Source: Laspinema sp. D2d (GTDB lineage: Bacteria; Cyanobacteriota; Cyanobacteriia; Cyanobacteriales; Laspinemataceae). Taken from it: a stretch of 64,000 bases of DNA. How positions within the stretch are numbered: the stretch's first letter is position 1; every line of letters begins with the position of its first letter. The DNA is taken from assembly GCF_025370755.1 (NCBI RefSeq), contig NZ_JAMXFC010000008.1, forward strand, positions 62,001 through 126,000, given 5' to 3'. The translations under genes were made by a program, and so were the position numbers. The notes under the pieces were generated by a model that saw nothing but the letters and a program-made list of their open reading frames with translations, did not search any database and was not told where the DNA came from. Below, piece by piece: positions 27,811-39,479 of this stretch.

Positions 27811-28177
27811 AATGTTTCATCTCTAGCGATCGCATAATGGGTCGGTGAACAATCGGCTAAGAAACGCTCCTGGCGTCTGATAACCGTTAGCGTTGGGTAT
27901 TCGCTGACGGCTTGTTGCTACATAGTACCCCTTGCCGGTCACCGACTCCCCTCAATTTTTATTGTTTCTATTGTAATCCAATCTTGTTCTGGGTTCTATT
28001 TTTTAGGTCACGAATTGATCATCCCTGGAGTTCTGGTGGGAAAAATCAGACTCCAAAGGCCCTCTATTTTGAATGAAGTTCTGAAGGTTAGAGGTGCGAA
28101 CACAGAGGCGATCGCCTCTGTGACGCAGCATTCTGTAATTAACCCTTTCCTTCCTTTGCAGGCAACAGGGTTAATCC
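27811..28177. other. Intergenic region between metY and metX
   Basis: Contains the HIP1-centred palindrome at 28101-28122 close to the metY stop and a GC-rich stretch with short inverted repeats around 27880-27950. I looked for SAM- or cobalamin-riboswitch signatures upstream of metX and saw none. Confidence 0.5.
28101..28122. repeat. 22-base perfect palindrome centred on HIP1
   Basis: CACAGAGGCGATCGCCTCTGTG is its own reverse complement, located 56 bases past the metY stop. It could stall RNA polymerase but has no T-run. Confidence 0.6.
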
Positions 28178-30013
<1,836 letters not shown>

Positions 30014-30229
30014 TTACCGGACGATGGAGAGTTCATCCACGACTTGCACCCGTCCCCGGCACAGAGAACGGAGGAGGCGATCGAGACTGAAGCGGTCCTC
30101 GTCGCTGAGGGATTCATCTAAAATCGCGGCCATCAGTCCATAGCGATCGGCTTTGGTGATGCAGTGGGTATCTTGGACCGTGGCAAGTAGTTCAGGAATG
30201 GCACCGGGGAGCAAGTTGAGGTAATACAT
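30014..30229 (-). CDS. Small conserved protein, unknown function
   Basis: 71 residues starting MYYLNLLPGAIPELLATVQD and continuing TKADRYGLMAAILDESLSDE, DRFSLDRLLRSLCRGRVQVV. It is mixed charged and helical, with no signal peptide. The compact, protein-like composition and the clear ATG suggest a genuine small cyanobacterial protein. I recall similar short proteins in cyanobacteria without assigned function. It could be monocistronic, with ndhD divergent. Confidence 0.6.
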   Translation of the reverse strand: MYYLNLLPGAIPELLATVQDTHCITKADRYGLMAAILDESLSDEDRFSLDRLLRSLCRGRVQVVDELSIVR

Positions 30230-30547
30230 CAGTAGGGTGTTGAACTCGACATCTTTATCATCCCGTGTTTTCTCGCGATCGCCCGTGATTCTACTGAACC
30301 CCCTCCGTGATTCTAACGAGGTTTAGCAGTGATCTAACCCAATCAGGTGCGGTGATGGCGATCGCCAGGAAGGAATCCCGAGAATTCAAGGGACCTCAAT
30401 CCCCCAATAGGGACTGAACTGTTCACCATGATAAGCATTTATACTAGCTTATCAGTCCTATTGATGATTTTTACTTAACATCCCTTTTCAAAACTTTATA
30501 TAGCTTAATAAACTAAAAGAGTAAGCAATAAGTATTTATTACCATCT
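30230..30547. promoter_or_regulatory. Divergent promoter region upstream of ndhD
   Basis: The 100 bases before the ndhD ATG are AT-rich and include TTTATATAGC near 30496-30505, a possible -10 region. No ribosome binding site is visible before the ATG (TACCATCTATG), so initiation may be SD-independent, as is common in cyanobacteria. Confidence 0.4.
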
Positions 30548-32176
30548 ATGTTAAGCATAGACTTTCCCTGGCTAACCACTATAATTCTTTTCCCGCTCCT
30601 AGCGGCCTTAGTCATCCCGGTACTTCCCGATCAAGAGGGTAAAACCATTCGCCTTTACAGCTTAGGCGTCGGCGCGATCGAACTCGCCCTCACCCTAGTC
30701 GCTTTTTGGCAAAACTACGACCTCCAGAACCCCGAATTGCAGCTTGCTGAATCTTACCCCTGGATCCCTCAACTGGGGCTAAACTGGACCCTCGCCGTTG
30801 ATGGCATTTCCATGCCCCTGATTGTCTTAACCGCCTTAGTCACCACCCTTGCCATTGCCGCCGGGTGGAACGTCACCAAAAAGCCCCGGTTATTCTATGC
30901 CCTGATGTTGGTCTTGTACAGCGCCCAAATTGGCGTCTTTGCCGCTGGGGATATGCTGCTGTTCTTCCTGATGTGGGAAATCGAACTCGTGCCGGTTTAC
31001 CTGCTCATTTCGATTTGGGGTGGGGAAAAACGCCTCTATGCCGCGACTAAATTCATTTTATATACTGCATTAGCTTCTATCTTTATTCTGGTCGCAGCCT
31101 TAGCAATGGCATTCTACGGCGATACCATTACCTTTAATATGGCCGAACTGAGTGCCAGACATTATCCCATTGCCTTAGAATTGCTGCTTTATGCTGGGTT
31201 GTTCATCGCCTTTGGCGTCAAACTCCCCATTTTCCCCCTGCATACCTGGCTCCCTGACGCTCACGGAGAAGCCTCTGCCCCAGTTTCCATGATTTTAGCT
31301 GGGGTCTTGCTGAAAATGGGCGGCTATGCCTTAATTCGCATGAACCTGGAAATGCTTCCCAATGCCCATCTCTACTTTGCCCCAGTTCTAGCAATCCTGG
31401 GGGTCGTGAATATTGTTTATGGCGCATTGAGTGCCTTTGGGCAAGATCACCTCAAGCGGCGTTTAGCCTATTCTTCCATTTCCCACATGGGATTTGTCTT
31501 GATTGGGATTGCTTCTTTAACGGAACTGGGAATCAGCGGTGCTGTTTTGCAAATGATCTCTCACGGATTGATTGCTGCCGCTTTATTCTTCCTCGCTGGA
31601 GTCACCTACGATCGCACTCATACCCTGGCAATGGAAAAAATGGGCGGTTTGGCGAAGTTGATGCCTAAAGTATTTGCCCTATTTACTGCCGGTGCAATGG
31701 CATCCTTGGCGTTACCGGGGATGAGTGGATTTGTGAGTGAGTTGACCGTATTTTTGGGACTTTCCACCAGTTACGCTTACAGCACCCCGTTTAAAGTGGT
31801 GGTGATTGGGTTAGCTGCCGTGGGTTTAATTGTCACCCCCATTTATTTGCTCTCTATGCTGCGCCAGGTGTTCTACGGCAAAGTTGAGCCAATGGTGAAT
31901 GTCGAGGCGTGGGAGTTCATGGATGCGAAACCTCGGGAAATTGCGATCGCCGCTTGTCTGTTATTGCCCATTATCGGAATTGGGTTATATCCGAAAGTGG
32001 CGACTCAAACCTACGACGTGAAAACCACGGAAGTTGCCGCAGAGGTTCGCAATGCCCTACCCATCTTTGCTCAACAGCAAGATCGCTTGTTCTCCGGTGG
32101 ATTTTACGCCCCCAGTATCCCCCGTGTCGATGCTCAAGCTTTATTTGGCGTGACGGATATCGGTAAGGGCGCTTAA
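30548..32176 (+). CDS. ndhD: NAD(P)H-quinone oxidoreductase subunit 4 (NDH-1, NdhD)
   Basis: 542 residues and about 14 membrane helices. A proton-pumping antiporter-like subunit of the thylakoid NDH-1 complex used in respiration and cyclic electron flow. The conserved channel residues are visible: the glutamate in [13 protein letters not shown], the lysine and His/Asp in [20 protein letters not shown], and [12 protein letters not shown]. Sequence style and length match NdhD1/NdhD2 (the NDH-1L type) rather than the CO2-uptake NdhD3/D4, an inference. No ndhF is adjacent. The start ATG 30548 gives the usual [12 protein letters not shown]-terminus. Confidence 0.95.
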   Translation: MLSIDFPWLTTIILFPLLAALVIPVLPDQEGKTIRLYSLGVGAIELALTLVAFWQNYDLQNPELQLAESYPWIPQLGLNWTLAVDGISMPLIVLTALVTTLAIAAGWNVTKKPRLFYALMLVLYSAQIGVFAAGDMLLFFLMWEIELVPVYLLISIWGGEKRLYAATKFILYTALASIFILVAALAMAFYGDTITFNMAELSARHYPIALELLLYAGLFIAFGVKLPIFPLHTWLPDAHGEASAPVSMILAGVLLKMGGYALIRMNLEMLPNAHLYFAPVLAILGVVNIVYGALSAFGQDHLKRRLAYSSISHMGFVLIGIASLTELGISGAVLQMISHGLIAAALFFLAGVTYDRTHTLAMEKMGGLAKLMPKVFALFTAGAMASLALPGMSGFVSELTVFLGLSTSYAYSTPFKVVVIGLAAVGLIVTPIYLLSMLRQVFYGKVEPMVNVEAWEFMDAKPREIAIAACLLLPIIGIGLYPKVATQTYDVKTTEVAAEVRNALPIFAQQQDRLFSGGFYAPSIPRVDAQALFGVTDIGKGA

Positions 32177-32220
32177 TAGATTTCGGGGCATGACAATTCA
32201 TGCCCCACAGTTACCCCATA

Positions 32221-32260
32221 CTCCCGAATCCTGGCTGAATTCGGGAGTTTAACGCTTTTT
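32221..32260 (+). terminator. Probable terminator after ndhD
   Basis: CTCCCGAAT and ATTCGGGAG form a perfect 9-bp stem with a 9-base loop, followed by TTT and, six bases later, TTTTT, 44 bases past the ndhD stop. Confidence 0.7.
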
Positions 32261-32373
32261 AGGGACTTGTTTGCTATGCCGCAAGCATCCCCTATGATTT
32301 AGACTCGCTGTATATATATAGTGAATATCTAAAAGTCTGTTGAGTGAACACCTTTGGTTCTGAGCCGTAGGCG

Positions 32374-32390
32374 ATCGGTACAGTACCGAT
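32374..32390. repeat. 17-base palindrome, operator-like
   Basis: ATCGGTAC-A-GTACCGAT, perfect 8-bp arms, about 120 bases after the ndhD terminator and upstream of the orphan terminator at 32625. Confidence 0.5.
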
Positions 32391-32624
32391 TAAAAACCAG
32401 ATTTTTGGACAAAATTTTGTGCGAATTGCTACAGATTTTCTCAAAAAACTCGATTTATCTTATTCATACGGTGCTGATATTTTAAGGCTCAACGCCGGAA
32501 AGCTTTCGGGTGGGGATTAGATAAAAAGGAGAAAAAACAGGCTTTCTCCGGGGTAATAAATGGCTGATTATTAAAGATTGTGTAAAGACAAGGGGTTTGT
32601 AACCTCAAAGCATTTGTTGAAATT

Positions 32625-32650
32625 AGCCCGCCCAAGCGGGCTTTATTTTA
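32625..32650 (+). terminator. Strong intrinsic terminator without an upstream gene
   Basis: AGCCCGC-CCAA-GCGGGCT is a 7-bp GC stem with a tetraloop, followed by TTATTTTA. Because ndhD already has a terminator at 32221, this one could end a small RNA transcribed from about 32400-32600. Confidence 0.75.
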
Positions 32651-33228
32651 TGTGATTCCACCCTTCCAGGCTAGGGGATTTCCGATAGATCCGCCTCTAG
32701 GAGTAAGCGTGGGAACAAATGTAATCCACGTTTCTAAACTTGACCCAATGAAGTAGGACGATTTACACCCTGGAGTATAGATGACAGGGAGAGAGTTTTA
32801 TGCTATTTCTTGGCGGCATGGTCCGTAAATCTTCATTTTTAGCGTAGTAATCAGCTATTGGAAGTTTTTTTTAGAAAAAATCACCTCAAAACTTCATCCC
32901 AATGGCAGATGAGAGCTTTACAACTGATCGATGAGAATTATAAGCAAGCGATAGAGAACTCCGAGAGTCAAAAGCGGACCTGAAATGGACTGTCCAGTGT
33001 GAGGACAAATCCCAAACAGAACGCTTAAAGATGGGGAGACTTTCTATCGGGTCGAACTCTAGTAGAATGGCGGGACTCTGAAAGGGGGTGGGATGGCCTG
33101 ACCCACTAACTCCTTAAATATCGGAAGACCGGCTGCATTTACCACTGTGCGATCGCACTGATTGTCTGGGTCTGAATTGAGCAACAGACCCCCGTGAGTA
33201 TCGCTGCTGATAGGAAGAGGATAAAGTT

Positions 33229-34722
33229 ATGAATGATGCTGTAAAAATCTTTTCTCATTATAATACCAAGTCAGGCTCTGTGTCTAAAAAAAGCCGGTGG
33301 CCTATTTACTTATTTTTAGGAATTACAACGAATCTGGTGGTTTGGGGGCTGGCGATCGCCTATATTACCCTCAAAGCCCCAAACTATACGACAAAATGGT
33401 CGATCACGTTACCGAGTACGGGTTCTACAACCCGCGTAGACTTACCCGATATTGGGATCGCTTCCTCCCAAACCGACTCTCCCTACCGATATGATTCCCA
33501 CCACGACCCTCGGGAAAATTACAAATATATTGCTGGAAGCGATGAGGTGAGAAGCCGCGCAGCCCAATTGCTCAATCTCGACCTGAAAGCCTTCAATAAA
33601 CCCAAGATCGAGATTATCGGCAACTCCACCCTAATGGAGTTTGAAATTGTCGGAGATACTCCCCAACTCGCTCAACAAAAGGCAACCGCCCTCCACCAAG
33701 CCTTTGAACTTCAGTTAGAGGCACTCAGGCAAGAAGAAATCAGTGATCAGGACCGCAGCTTACAAATGTTGCTCAGTCAGTCTCAGCAAAACTTAGAACA
33801 GGCCCAGGCTAGATTATCTGAGTATCAAGTTAGCTCCAGCATCATGTCTTCTGAGCAATTGGTTGATCTCTCAAAAACCATTGAAGCCTTACGGAAGCAA
33901 AAAGCGGAAGTGGATGCCCTGAATCGGCAAAGTAATGCCCGAATGGTCCAAATTACTCAAAACTTAGACCTTTCCCCCGCAGAAGCAAACGAAGCCTTTG
34001 CCTTACAGTCTGATGCTTTATTTCAAGACTCTCTGCTGAAATATCAAACGGCGAGGGGTGAGTTAACGACCTTGACCTCGGTTTATACTCCGCGTCATCC
34101 TGTGGTTCTGGCTAAACAACAAGAAATCGACGAAGCCCGAGAACAATTAACCCAACGGAGTCAGCAAATTGTCGGGCGACCCTTTGATCCGGAAATCTGG
34201 GAACAAACCAACTTAGGAAGTGGCGACAATGCCTCTAAGCGAGACCTCTTTTTCCAAGAGTTAATTACATTTCAAACCGAAAATGTGGGCTTAGAAGCAC
34301 AATCCCAAGAGTTAGGATCGCAGATTGCCAGCTTGGAAAATCGCTTAAAAACCTTGTCCGTGCAGGGGTCAGAACTGGAAAATTTACGCCGGGACGTTCA
34401 AATCGCCGAAGCGGTGTTTTCTTCAACTTTAACCCAGCTTGATATCAGTAAATCTAACATTTTTGCCAGCTATCCACGGATTCAAATGTTGACGCCACCG
34501 GCCTTGCCTGAAGAACCGAGTTCGCCTAAAAAAGTTTTAGCCTTACTTGGTGCAGGCATGAGTTCGATCTTTTTTACCACTGGATTTCTGCTGCTGTGGA
34601 TGCGGGATGTCAAAAATCAACGGCGTAAACAGGGGGTAATCCTAGAGCCTAAACCCCAACCGATTCCCGTTAACTCAGCTTACCCTCAGCAAAATTCCTC
34701 TACCGCAGTGTCTAAGCGATGA
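33229..34722 (+). CDS. Wzz/GumC-type polysaccharide chain-length or export protein
   Basis: 497 residues with the polysaccharide co-polymerase layout. A cytoplasmic N-terminus leads to TM1 (about 24-46, WPIYLFLGITTNLVVWGLAI). A periplasmic domain with long coiled coil follows (about 170-400, rich in LEQAQARL and LENLRRDV heptads), then TM2 (about 437-460) after the Pro-rich LPEEPSSPKK. There is no C-terminal tyrosine kinase, so any BY-kinase is encoded elsewhere. AGGAAGAGG precedes the ATG. The stop overlaps the next gene's ATG (ATGA), so the two are translationally coupled. Role: controlling polymer length in the Wzy pathway. Confidence 0.87.
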   Translation: MNDAVKIFSHYNTKSGSVSKKSRWPIYLFLGITTNLVVWGLAIAYITLKAPNYTTKWSITLPSTGSTTRVDLPDIGIASSQTDSPYRYDSHHDPRENYKYIAGSDEVRSRAAQLLNLDLKAFNKPKIEIIGNSTLMEFEIVGDTPQLAQQKATALHQAFELQLEALRQEEISDQDRSLQMLLSQSQQNLEQAQARLSEYQVSSSIMSSEQLVDLSKTIEALRKQKAEVDALNRQSNARMVQITQNLDLSPAEANEAFALQSDALFQDSLLKYQTARGELTTLTSVYTPRHPVVLAKQQEIDEAREQLTQRSQQIVGRPFDPEIWEQTNLGSGDNASKRDLFFQELITFQTENVGLEAQSQELGSQIASLENRLKTLSVQGSELENLRRDVQIAEAVFSSTLTQLDISKSNIFASYPRIQMLTPPALPEEPSSPKKVLALLGAGMSSIFFTTGFLLLWMRDVKNQRRKQGVILEPKPQPIPVNSAYPQQNSSTAVSKR

Positions 34723-36017
34723 AGCCAGAAAATCTACCTGAAAAGTTAGTGTGGTATTACATTCTTGGCACTTATATCATTTACTTTATAGGCGCTCAGT
34801 ATGTACTTGCCCCTCTGTTATCTTATGTTCTGCTATTTTATGTGCTAAAAAAATGGTGGAACCAAACGGAGGAGACACCCCTAGAAGAACGGGTCAGGTT
34901 TACTCCCTCGAACTGGCTGTGGATTGTGGCGATGTTCATCATGCACATCGCGTTAATCATGGGTCATATAGAGTTTGGAATGGGATTACCGCAAATCATT
35001 CGCTCTACGGTGAATGGATGGCTCCGAAGCTGGGCGCTGTTGGCACTCTTTCCCCTCGCCGCTCATTTAGATATTCGCCCAAAGTTGATTTATCGAGCGA
35101 TCGCTATTCTTTGTATTCAAAGTTTGATTTTGATTCCCTTCGGTTATCTGTTTAGCATGGCCGGTCTTCCGAGCAAGCTCTATACTTCTCCTTTGCAAGC
35201 TTTTGGAGGGGGTTCTTTATACAACGTCAATTTACTCTATCAGTATGATTCCGAAGGGGGTCAAACGCGAATGTTTTTATTCGCACCTTGGGCACCGGCG
35301 TTAGGAATGATTGGCAATATGTACTTTGCGATCGTTCAACAAGAGCAAGACAAAAAATGGCGGTGGTGGGGGATGGTGGGGGCAGCAGCAATGGCGGTTT
35401 CATCGGTTTCTCGCTTAGGAATTATCGCCTTGCCTTTGGTTCCTGTCGCGGTGTGGGGATTGACCCATTTTTTAAGACCTTGGGTAATCTTTACATCCGG
35501 GTTTGCCAGTTTAGGCTTAGGGCTATTTGCACCCGCCTTGATCGAGTTTCTCAGCGCCGTTAAAAATCGATTTACTCAAGCCCGGGCTAGTTCTTCCCAC
35601 GTTCGAGATCAACTCCAAGAAATAGCCCTTTATCGATGGAAAATGGATGCCCCTATTTGGGGACATGGCATTCTTCAACCGAAAGGACCAAAAGTGGTGG
35701 AATATATGCCCGTTGGCTCTCACCATACTTGGGTTGGGGTGTTGTTTCTGCATGGACTCGTCGGCTTTTTCGCCATCGCGATTCCCATGATTTGGACCTT
35801 CATAGAAATGCTGATTAAAGCCCAGCACTCTCAAATTGCTAAAGTTAGCTTACAATTTCTGATAGTTTTATTTTTGTTCACTTTTGCGGAAAATGTTCAG
35901 GGTTTGGCTTACCTCTATTGGCCCTGTTTGATTCTGATGGGCATGGCCTTTAAAGAACAATTAATCGTTTGGAGCGACACTGATGAAAAAGAAACGTATC
36001 TTATTTCTGATTTCTGA
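34719..36017 (+). CDS. O-antigen ligase/polymerase-like membrane protein (Wzy-like)
   Basis: 432 residues with about 10-11 predicted membrane helices and one large loop (about 275-345) containing RASSSHVRDQLQEIALYRWK and GVGSHHTWVGVLF-like residues. This resembles the periplasmic loop of Wzy/WaaL proteins (HNxxL-type region). It overlaps the Wzz-like gene by four bases and the following GT4 by 35 bases. Position between a Wzz-like and a Wzx-like gene supports a polymerase role. The family is sequence-variable, so the call rests on topology and context. Confidence 0.75.
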   Translation: MKPENLPEKLVWYYILGTYIIYFIGAQYVLAPLLSYVLLFYVLKKWWNQTEETPLEERVRFTPSNWLWIVAMFIMHIALIMGHIEFGMGLPQIIRSTVNGWLRSWALLALFPLAAHLDIRPKLIYRAIAILCIQSLILIPFGYLFSMAGLPSKLYTSPLQAFGGGSLYNVNLLYQYDSEGGQTRMFLFAPWAPALGMIGNMYFAIVQQEQDKKWRWWGMVGAAAMAVSSVSRLGIIALPLVPVAVWGLTHFLRPWVIFTSGFASLGLGLFAPALIEFLSAVKNRFTQARASSSHVRDQLQEIALYRWKMDAPIWGHGILQPKGPKVVEYMPVGSHHTWVGVLFLHGLVGFFAIAIPMIWTFIEMLIKAQHSQIAKVSLQFLIVLFLFTFAENVQGLAYLYWPCLILMGMAFKEQLIVWSDTDEKETYLISDF

Positions 36018-36975
36018 TAAAAAGATGGGCGGTGTGATGACAATGGTGGATAGTTTGACGGGTTCTTATCTATCCAAACAGTTTGACTTTAAAACCGTGT
36101 GCCTCGATGCCCATGAAGCCATCAATGAACGGGTGACTCCCGATGTCGTGGTGATTAATAAAGCCTGTACCTGGAAGAGAATCCCGAATTTACTCTGGTT
36201 ATATCTCCGGAAAAGAAAAACCCAAGTGGTGATTATCGAGCATCACTACACGGCGGGATTTGAAACCCATCAAGTTCCTGAGAAAAAGCGCTTCCGGTTG
36301 ATGCTAAAAATTTCTTACGCTTTAGCCGATCGCGTGGTGGCAGTTTCCGAAGACCAAGCCGATTGGATGTTTAAAAACAACCTCGTAGAGGCTGAAAAGC
36401 TTTATAAAATTAATCCAGCGGTCAAACTGAAAGAATTCCTAGAAGTGTCCGATCGCCAGCCCCGCAAAGAAATTCATTTAGCCGCCTATGGTCGATTCTG
36501 CCAACAAAAAGGATTTGACATTTTGATAGAGGCCATGAAGTTAATTCCCCAACATACTGTGAATTTATATTTAGGAGGTGATGGCCCGGACAAAGATGAC
36601 TTGAAAGAGCGCGCCATCGGCTTAAAAAACGTGACATTTTGTGGGGCAATTGACGATGTTCCGCAGTTTTTAGAAGGATGTGATGCAGTGGTCATTTCAT
36701 CACGCTGGGAACCCTTTGGATTAGTCTGCATGGAAGCCAAAGCCGCAGGAAAACCCGTGATTGCCTCAGATATTGATGGGTTACGAGAACAAGTGGACAA
36801 TTGTGGGATTTTGGTTCCCCCAGAAGATCCCGTTAAATTGGCCGAGGCGATCGCCTCCTTGGGCGATCATGACCTGTTGACTTGGGGGCAAAATGGGCGG
36901 AACTCGGTCAAAGATGCCCGGACCCAATTTTTAACAAAATGGGAAAACTTACTGCTGGAATTAACTCAAAGTTAA
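35983..36975 (+). CDS. Glycosyltransferase family 4
   Basis: 330 residues, GT-B fold. The N-terminal domain (RILFLISDKKMGGVMTMVDS) binds the acceptor. The C-terminal donor-binding domain begins at AAYGRFCQQKGFDILIEAMK and has LGGDGPDKDDLKE and the E-x7-E motif in EPFGLVCMEA. It is a retaining nucleotide-sugar transferase acting on the cytoplasmic face to build the repeat unit. It starts inside the end of the polymerase gene (35-base overlap), confirming an operon. Donor and acceptor cannot be inferred. Confidence 0.92.
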   Translation: MKKKRILFLISDKKMGGVMTMVDSLTGSYLSKQFDFKTVCLDAHEAINERVTPDVVVINKACTWKRIPNLLWLYLRKRKTQVVIIEHHYTAGFETHQVPEKKRFRLMLKISYALADRVVAVSEDQADWMFKNNLVEAEKLYKINPAVKLKEFLEVSDRQPRKEIHLAAYGRFCQQKGFDILIEAMKLIPQHTVNLYLGGDGPDKDDLKERAIGLKNVTFCGAIDDVPQFLEGCDAVVISSRWEPFGLVCMEAKAAGKPVIASDIDGLREQVDNCGILVPPEDPVKLAEAIASLGDHDLLTWGQNGRNSVKDARTQFLTKWENLLLELTQS

Positions 36976-37040
36976 AATCGGTCTGTTTTTTTAAAAGTTC
37001 TGATCAACATCTCAATCATCAATAGAAAGGAAGATATTTA

Positions 37041-38123
37041 ATGAAAAAGTCCATGCGCTGGGATCGTTTTTTTACGAGGGGAACACCAGTTATCGCACTG
37101 CCGGATTGGAATGCTCCTCGGCTTTTTGTCCCGGCTGAAAATTTTTCGCAGCGGTGGAAAGGAAGCTCCTTATGTCCTCCGCCCTCGGTGGAACCCGATG
37201 CCATTGCCTTGCCCCCAAAACTGAGGCGAATTTTGTATCGAATTCGGGTGGCGTTAGGCCCGTCACCGATCATATTTGCCAACCGAAAAAAGTCGGGATC
37301 AATCGATATTAAAGGGTTTGTCCGGGAGGTTTTACCCGAGTTTAGTTGGGCCGCCCTTTCCGTCGGTGTTCCGGGTAAAGCGCAGAAAATTACCGCCCAA
37401 CTTTGGAACGATCGCAATGAAGTGATTGGATATTTGAAATACTCTTCCAAACCCATCGCCTGCGATCGCATCGCCCGGGAATACGCCGTTCTTTCTCAAT
37501 TGGATGTCCAACCCCGACCCTTAAAATTTGGCCCATTGAGTAAGGGGACTGCCCTTTTAATCGAACCGATTCAGGGAAAACATATCTCTTGTGGAACGCT
37601 TCCCCCAGAACCCGCGATTCTCACTCTCCTCGATCAGTATGCGATCGCCCCACCTGTGCCCCTACATGAGCATCCTTGGGTTCAATCGTTCCAACAAACA
37701 GCCGAACCCTTCGCCATCAAGTGGTTAGAAGCCCTGGACCGTCGCCCCTGGCCGATTGTCGCCCTACATGGGGATTTTTCCCCCTGGAACCTGTTGCGAT
37801 CGCCCGATGGCAATATTTTTGCCATTGACTGGGAATATGGTGTAGCGGAAGGGTTTCCCTACCTCGACCTCGCGTATTACATCCTACAGGTCGCCTATTG
37901 GTGCTTGCAGTGGTCTCCCACTCAAGCTTTTGAGTCCGCAGTCAAGTTTCTCTCTAGTACAGATGGGCCAAACCTGACATTAGCGGAAGCAACAGCGATC
38001 GTGCGATTGAGTGCCTATCAGGGCTATCAATTTATGCTCGAAGATGGACATTCTTTGGAAGAAGAACCTCAATATTGGCGATCTAAGGTGTGGGAACATG
38101 AACTTTGCAACGTTACAAACTAA
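37041..38123 (+). CDS. Phosphotransferase-like (APH/choline kinase fold) protein in polysaccharide locus
   Basis: 360 residues. The C-terminal half has the kinase-like catalytic loop VALHGDFSPWNLLRSPDG (HGDxxxxN) and the metal-binding Asp in FAIDWEYGVAEG. The N-terminal part carries the beta-lobe (QLWNDRNEVIGYLKYSS with the putative ATP lysine) and REYAVLSQL. This is the aminoglycoside phosphotransferase/choline kinase fold, so a small-molecule or sugar kinase is likely. In a polysaccharide locus it may phosphorylate a sugar or decorate the polymer; the substrate is unknown. The flippase start overlaps its 3' end. Confidence 0.8.
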   Translation: MKKSMRWDRFFTRGTPVIALPDWNAPRLFVPAENFSQRWKGSSLCPPPSVEPDAIALPPKLRRILYRIRVALGPSPIIFANRKKSGSIDIKGFVREVLPEFSWAALSVGVPGKAQKITAQLWNDRNEVIGYLKYSSKPIACDRIAREYAVLSQLDVQPRPLKFGPLSKGTALLIEPIQGKHISCGTLPPEPAILTLLDQYAIAPPVPLHEHPWVQSFQQTAEPFAIKWLEALDRRPWPIVALHGDFSPWNLLRSPDGNIFAIDWEYGVAEGFPYLDLAYYILQVAYWCLQWSPTQAFESAVKFLSSTDGPNLTLAEATAIVRLSAYQGYQFMLEDGHSLEEEPQYWRSKVWEHELCNVTN

Positions 38124-39360
38124 GGTTAAAAAGAAGCTCAGTAACAAATTTGTTCAGAATATTGGCTGGCTAACCGGGGCCGAATTTGCCATCCGAATTG
38201 TCCGCTTACTGACAACCGTGGTCTTAGCCCGGTTTTTAACCCAGTACGATTATGGATTGGCAGCCATTGTCTTAACCACTTATGAATTTACCCATGTTTT
38301 TACCGACATTGGCATCGGTGCCAAACTGATTCAAGCCGAACCCGAAGAACTCGAAGACCTCTGCCGAAATGCTTATTGGATGAGTTGGGTCCTCTATGGC
38401 GGCTTATTTCTGGGTCAGGCCCTGGTTGCTTTTCCCATTGCCTGGTTTTATAGCGATACCAATCTAATTTTCCCCATCGCCGTTTTAGGAGGTGTCTTTT
38501 TAATCACCCCGTTAGGGGTCGTGCAAGCCATCTTACTCCGTCGAGAAAATCGCTTAGAAATTCAAGCGCTCAATCATACCGCTGTCCAGGGAACCAGTAA
38601 CTTGTTATCCCTGGTTTTTGCGGTCTTAGGATGGGGAATTTGGGCCATTGTCATTCCGAAAATTATGGTAACCCCTTTATGGGCTTATATCTACCTCCGC
38701 AACCACTCTTGGCGGCCAAAAGGAGGTTTTCGGAACGATAAATGGAAAGAGATTTTTGGGTTTGGGAAAAATGTCTTGGGCATTGAACTATTAAAGACCC
38801 TGAGAACGAATCTGGATTATATCCTCGTGGGTCGCTTTTTAGGAATTACGGAGCTAGGCGCTTACTTTTTTGCCTTTAATGCTGGATTGGGCATTAGCTT
38901 GAGCATTATTAAATCCATTAATGCTGCCCTCTTACCTCATTTATGTGCACTCCGACAAGACTGGGTAAAAATGAAACAGCAGTTCTATAAGAGCTTAAAG
39001 GTAATTGCTGCTTTAATCATTCCCTTAGCCCTCTTACAATCCACAATGGCCCCGTTCTATGTCCCGATTGTCTTTGGAGAAAAATGGATCGGAGCCATTC
39101 CGGTTTTAATGCTAATCTGTCTCTCTGCTATCCCTCGTCCGTTTGGGGATGCTGCCTCTCAATTAATGGTGGCAATTGGCCGACCGGATATCGATTTTAA
39201 GTGGAATATTATCTTTACCACAATCTTTACCATCAGCCTGTTTATCGGCCTCCAGTGGCAAGTGATTGGGTTAGCAGTAACCGTATTACTCGTTCATGCG
39301 ATCGCCTTACCGGCCTATACGATTTGGGCGAGTCGGTATGCGTTCAACCGCAATCGCTAA
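38098..39360 (+). CDS. Wzx-type polysaccharide flippase
   Basis: 420 residues from ATG 38098. A frame extension to 38011 exists but lies wholly inside the previous gene. About 12-14 membrane helices are predicted, with the MOP-superfamily N-terminus NIGWLTGAEFAIRIVRLLTT and VVLARFLTQYDYGLAAIV, typical of Wzx/RfbX/PST proteins. It moves lipid-linked repeat units across the inner membrane. It overlaps the phosphotransferase gene by 26 bases and sits between the Wzz/Wzy genes and the GT2 cluster, completing a Wzx/Wzy set. Confidence 0.92.
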   Translation: MNFATLQTKVKKKLSNKFVQNIGWLTGAEFAIRIVRLLTTVVLARFLTQYDYGLAAIVLTTYEFTHVFTDIGIGAKLIQAEPEELEDLCRNAYWMSWVLYGGLFLGQALVAFPIAWFYSDTNLIFPIAVLGGVFLITPLGVVQAILLRRENRLEIQALNHTAVQGTSNLLSLVFAVLGWGIWAIVIPKIMVTPLWAYIYLRNHSWRPKGGFRNDKWKEIFGFGKNVLGIELLKTLRTNLDYILVGRFLGITELGAYFFAFNAGLGISLSIIKSINAALLPHLCALRQDWVKMKQQFYKSLKVIAALIIPLALLQSTMAPFYVPIVFGEKWIGAIPVLMLICLSAIPRPFGDAASQLMVAIGRPDIDFKWNIIFTTIFTISLFIGLQWQVIGLAVTVLLVHAIALPAYTIWASRYAFNRNR

Positions 39361-39369
39361 TCCTTACTC

Positions 39370-39397
39370 GGGGGAACCGTTAATCACCGTTTCCCCC
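39370..39397 (+). terminator. Hairpin after the flippase gene
   Basis: GGGGGAA and TTCCCCC pair around a 14-base loop, just past the flippase stop. There is no clean T-run, so it is more likely a partial terminator or mRNA-stabilising hairpin within the locus. Confidence 0.35.
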
Positions 39398-39479
39398 AGG
39401 CCATTCCCCTCTTTTGTATCCCCTTTTAAAAAGAACAACCCTCTCCTTAAGTCCTTTAGTAAATTGCAGGGTTAAATCT

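Larger units (their letters stand above)
32261..33228. other. Intergenic ~1 kb with orphan terminator and palindrome
   Basis: Separates ndhD from the exopolysaccharide locus. It holds a 17-base palindrome at 32374-32390 and a strong terminator at 32625-32650 without a gene upstream. A 45-codon open stretch at about 32845-32983 on the + strand reads QWQMRALQLIDENYKQAIE; it lacks a start and looks like a gene remnant. The promoter of the Wzz-like gene must lie near its right end. Confidence 0.5.

Noticed and set aside
32845-32983. Start-less 45-codon frame with QWQMRALQLIDENYKQAIE
   Set aside because: No start codon and no recognisable family; possibly a transposase or gene remnant but not supported.
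38011-38097. N-terminal extension of the flippase
   Set aside because: It lies entirely within the preceding gene in another frame; ATG 38098 gives the normal MOP-family N-terminus.
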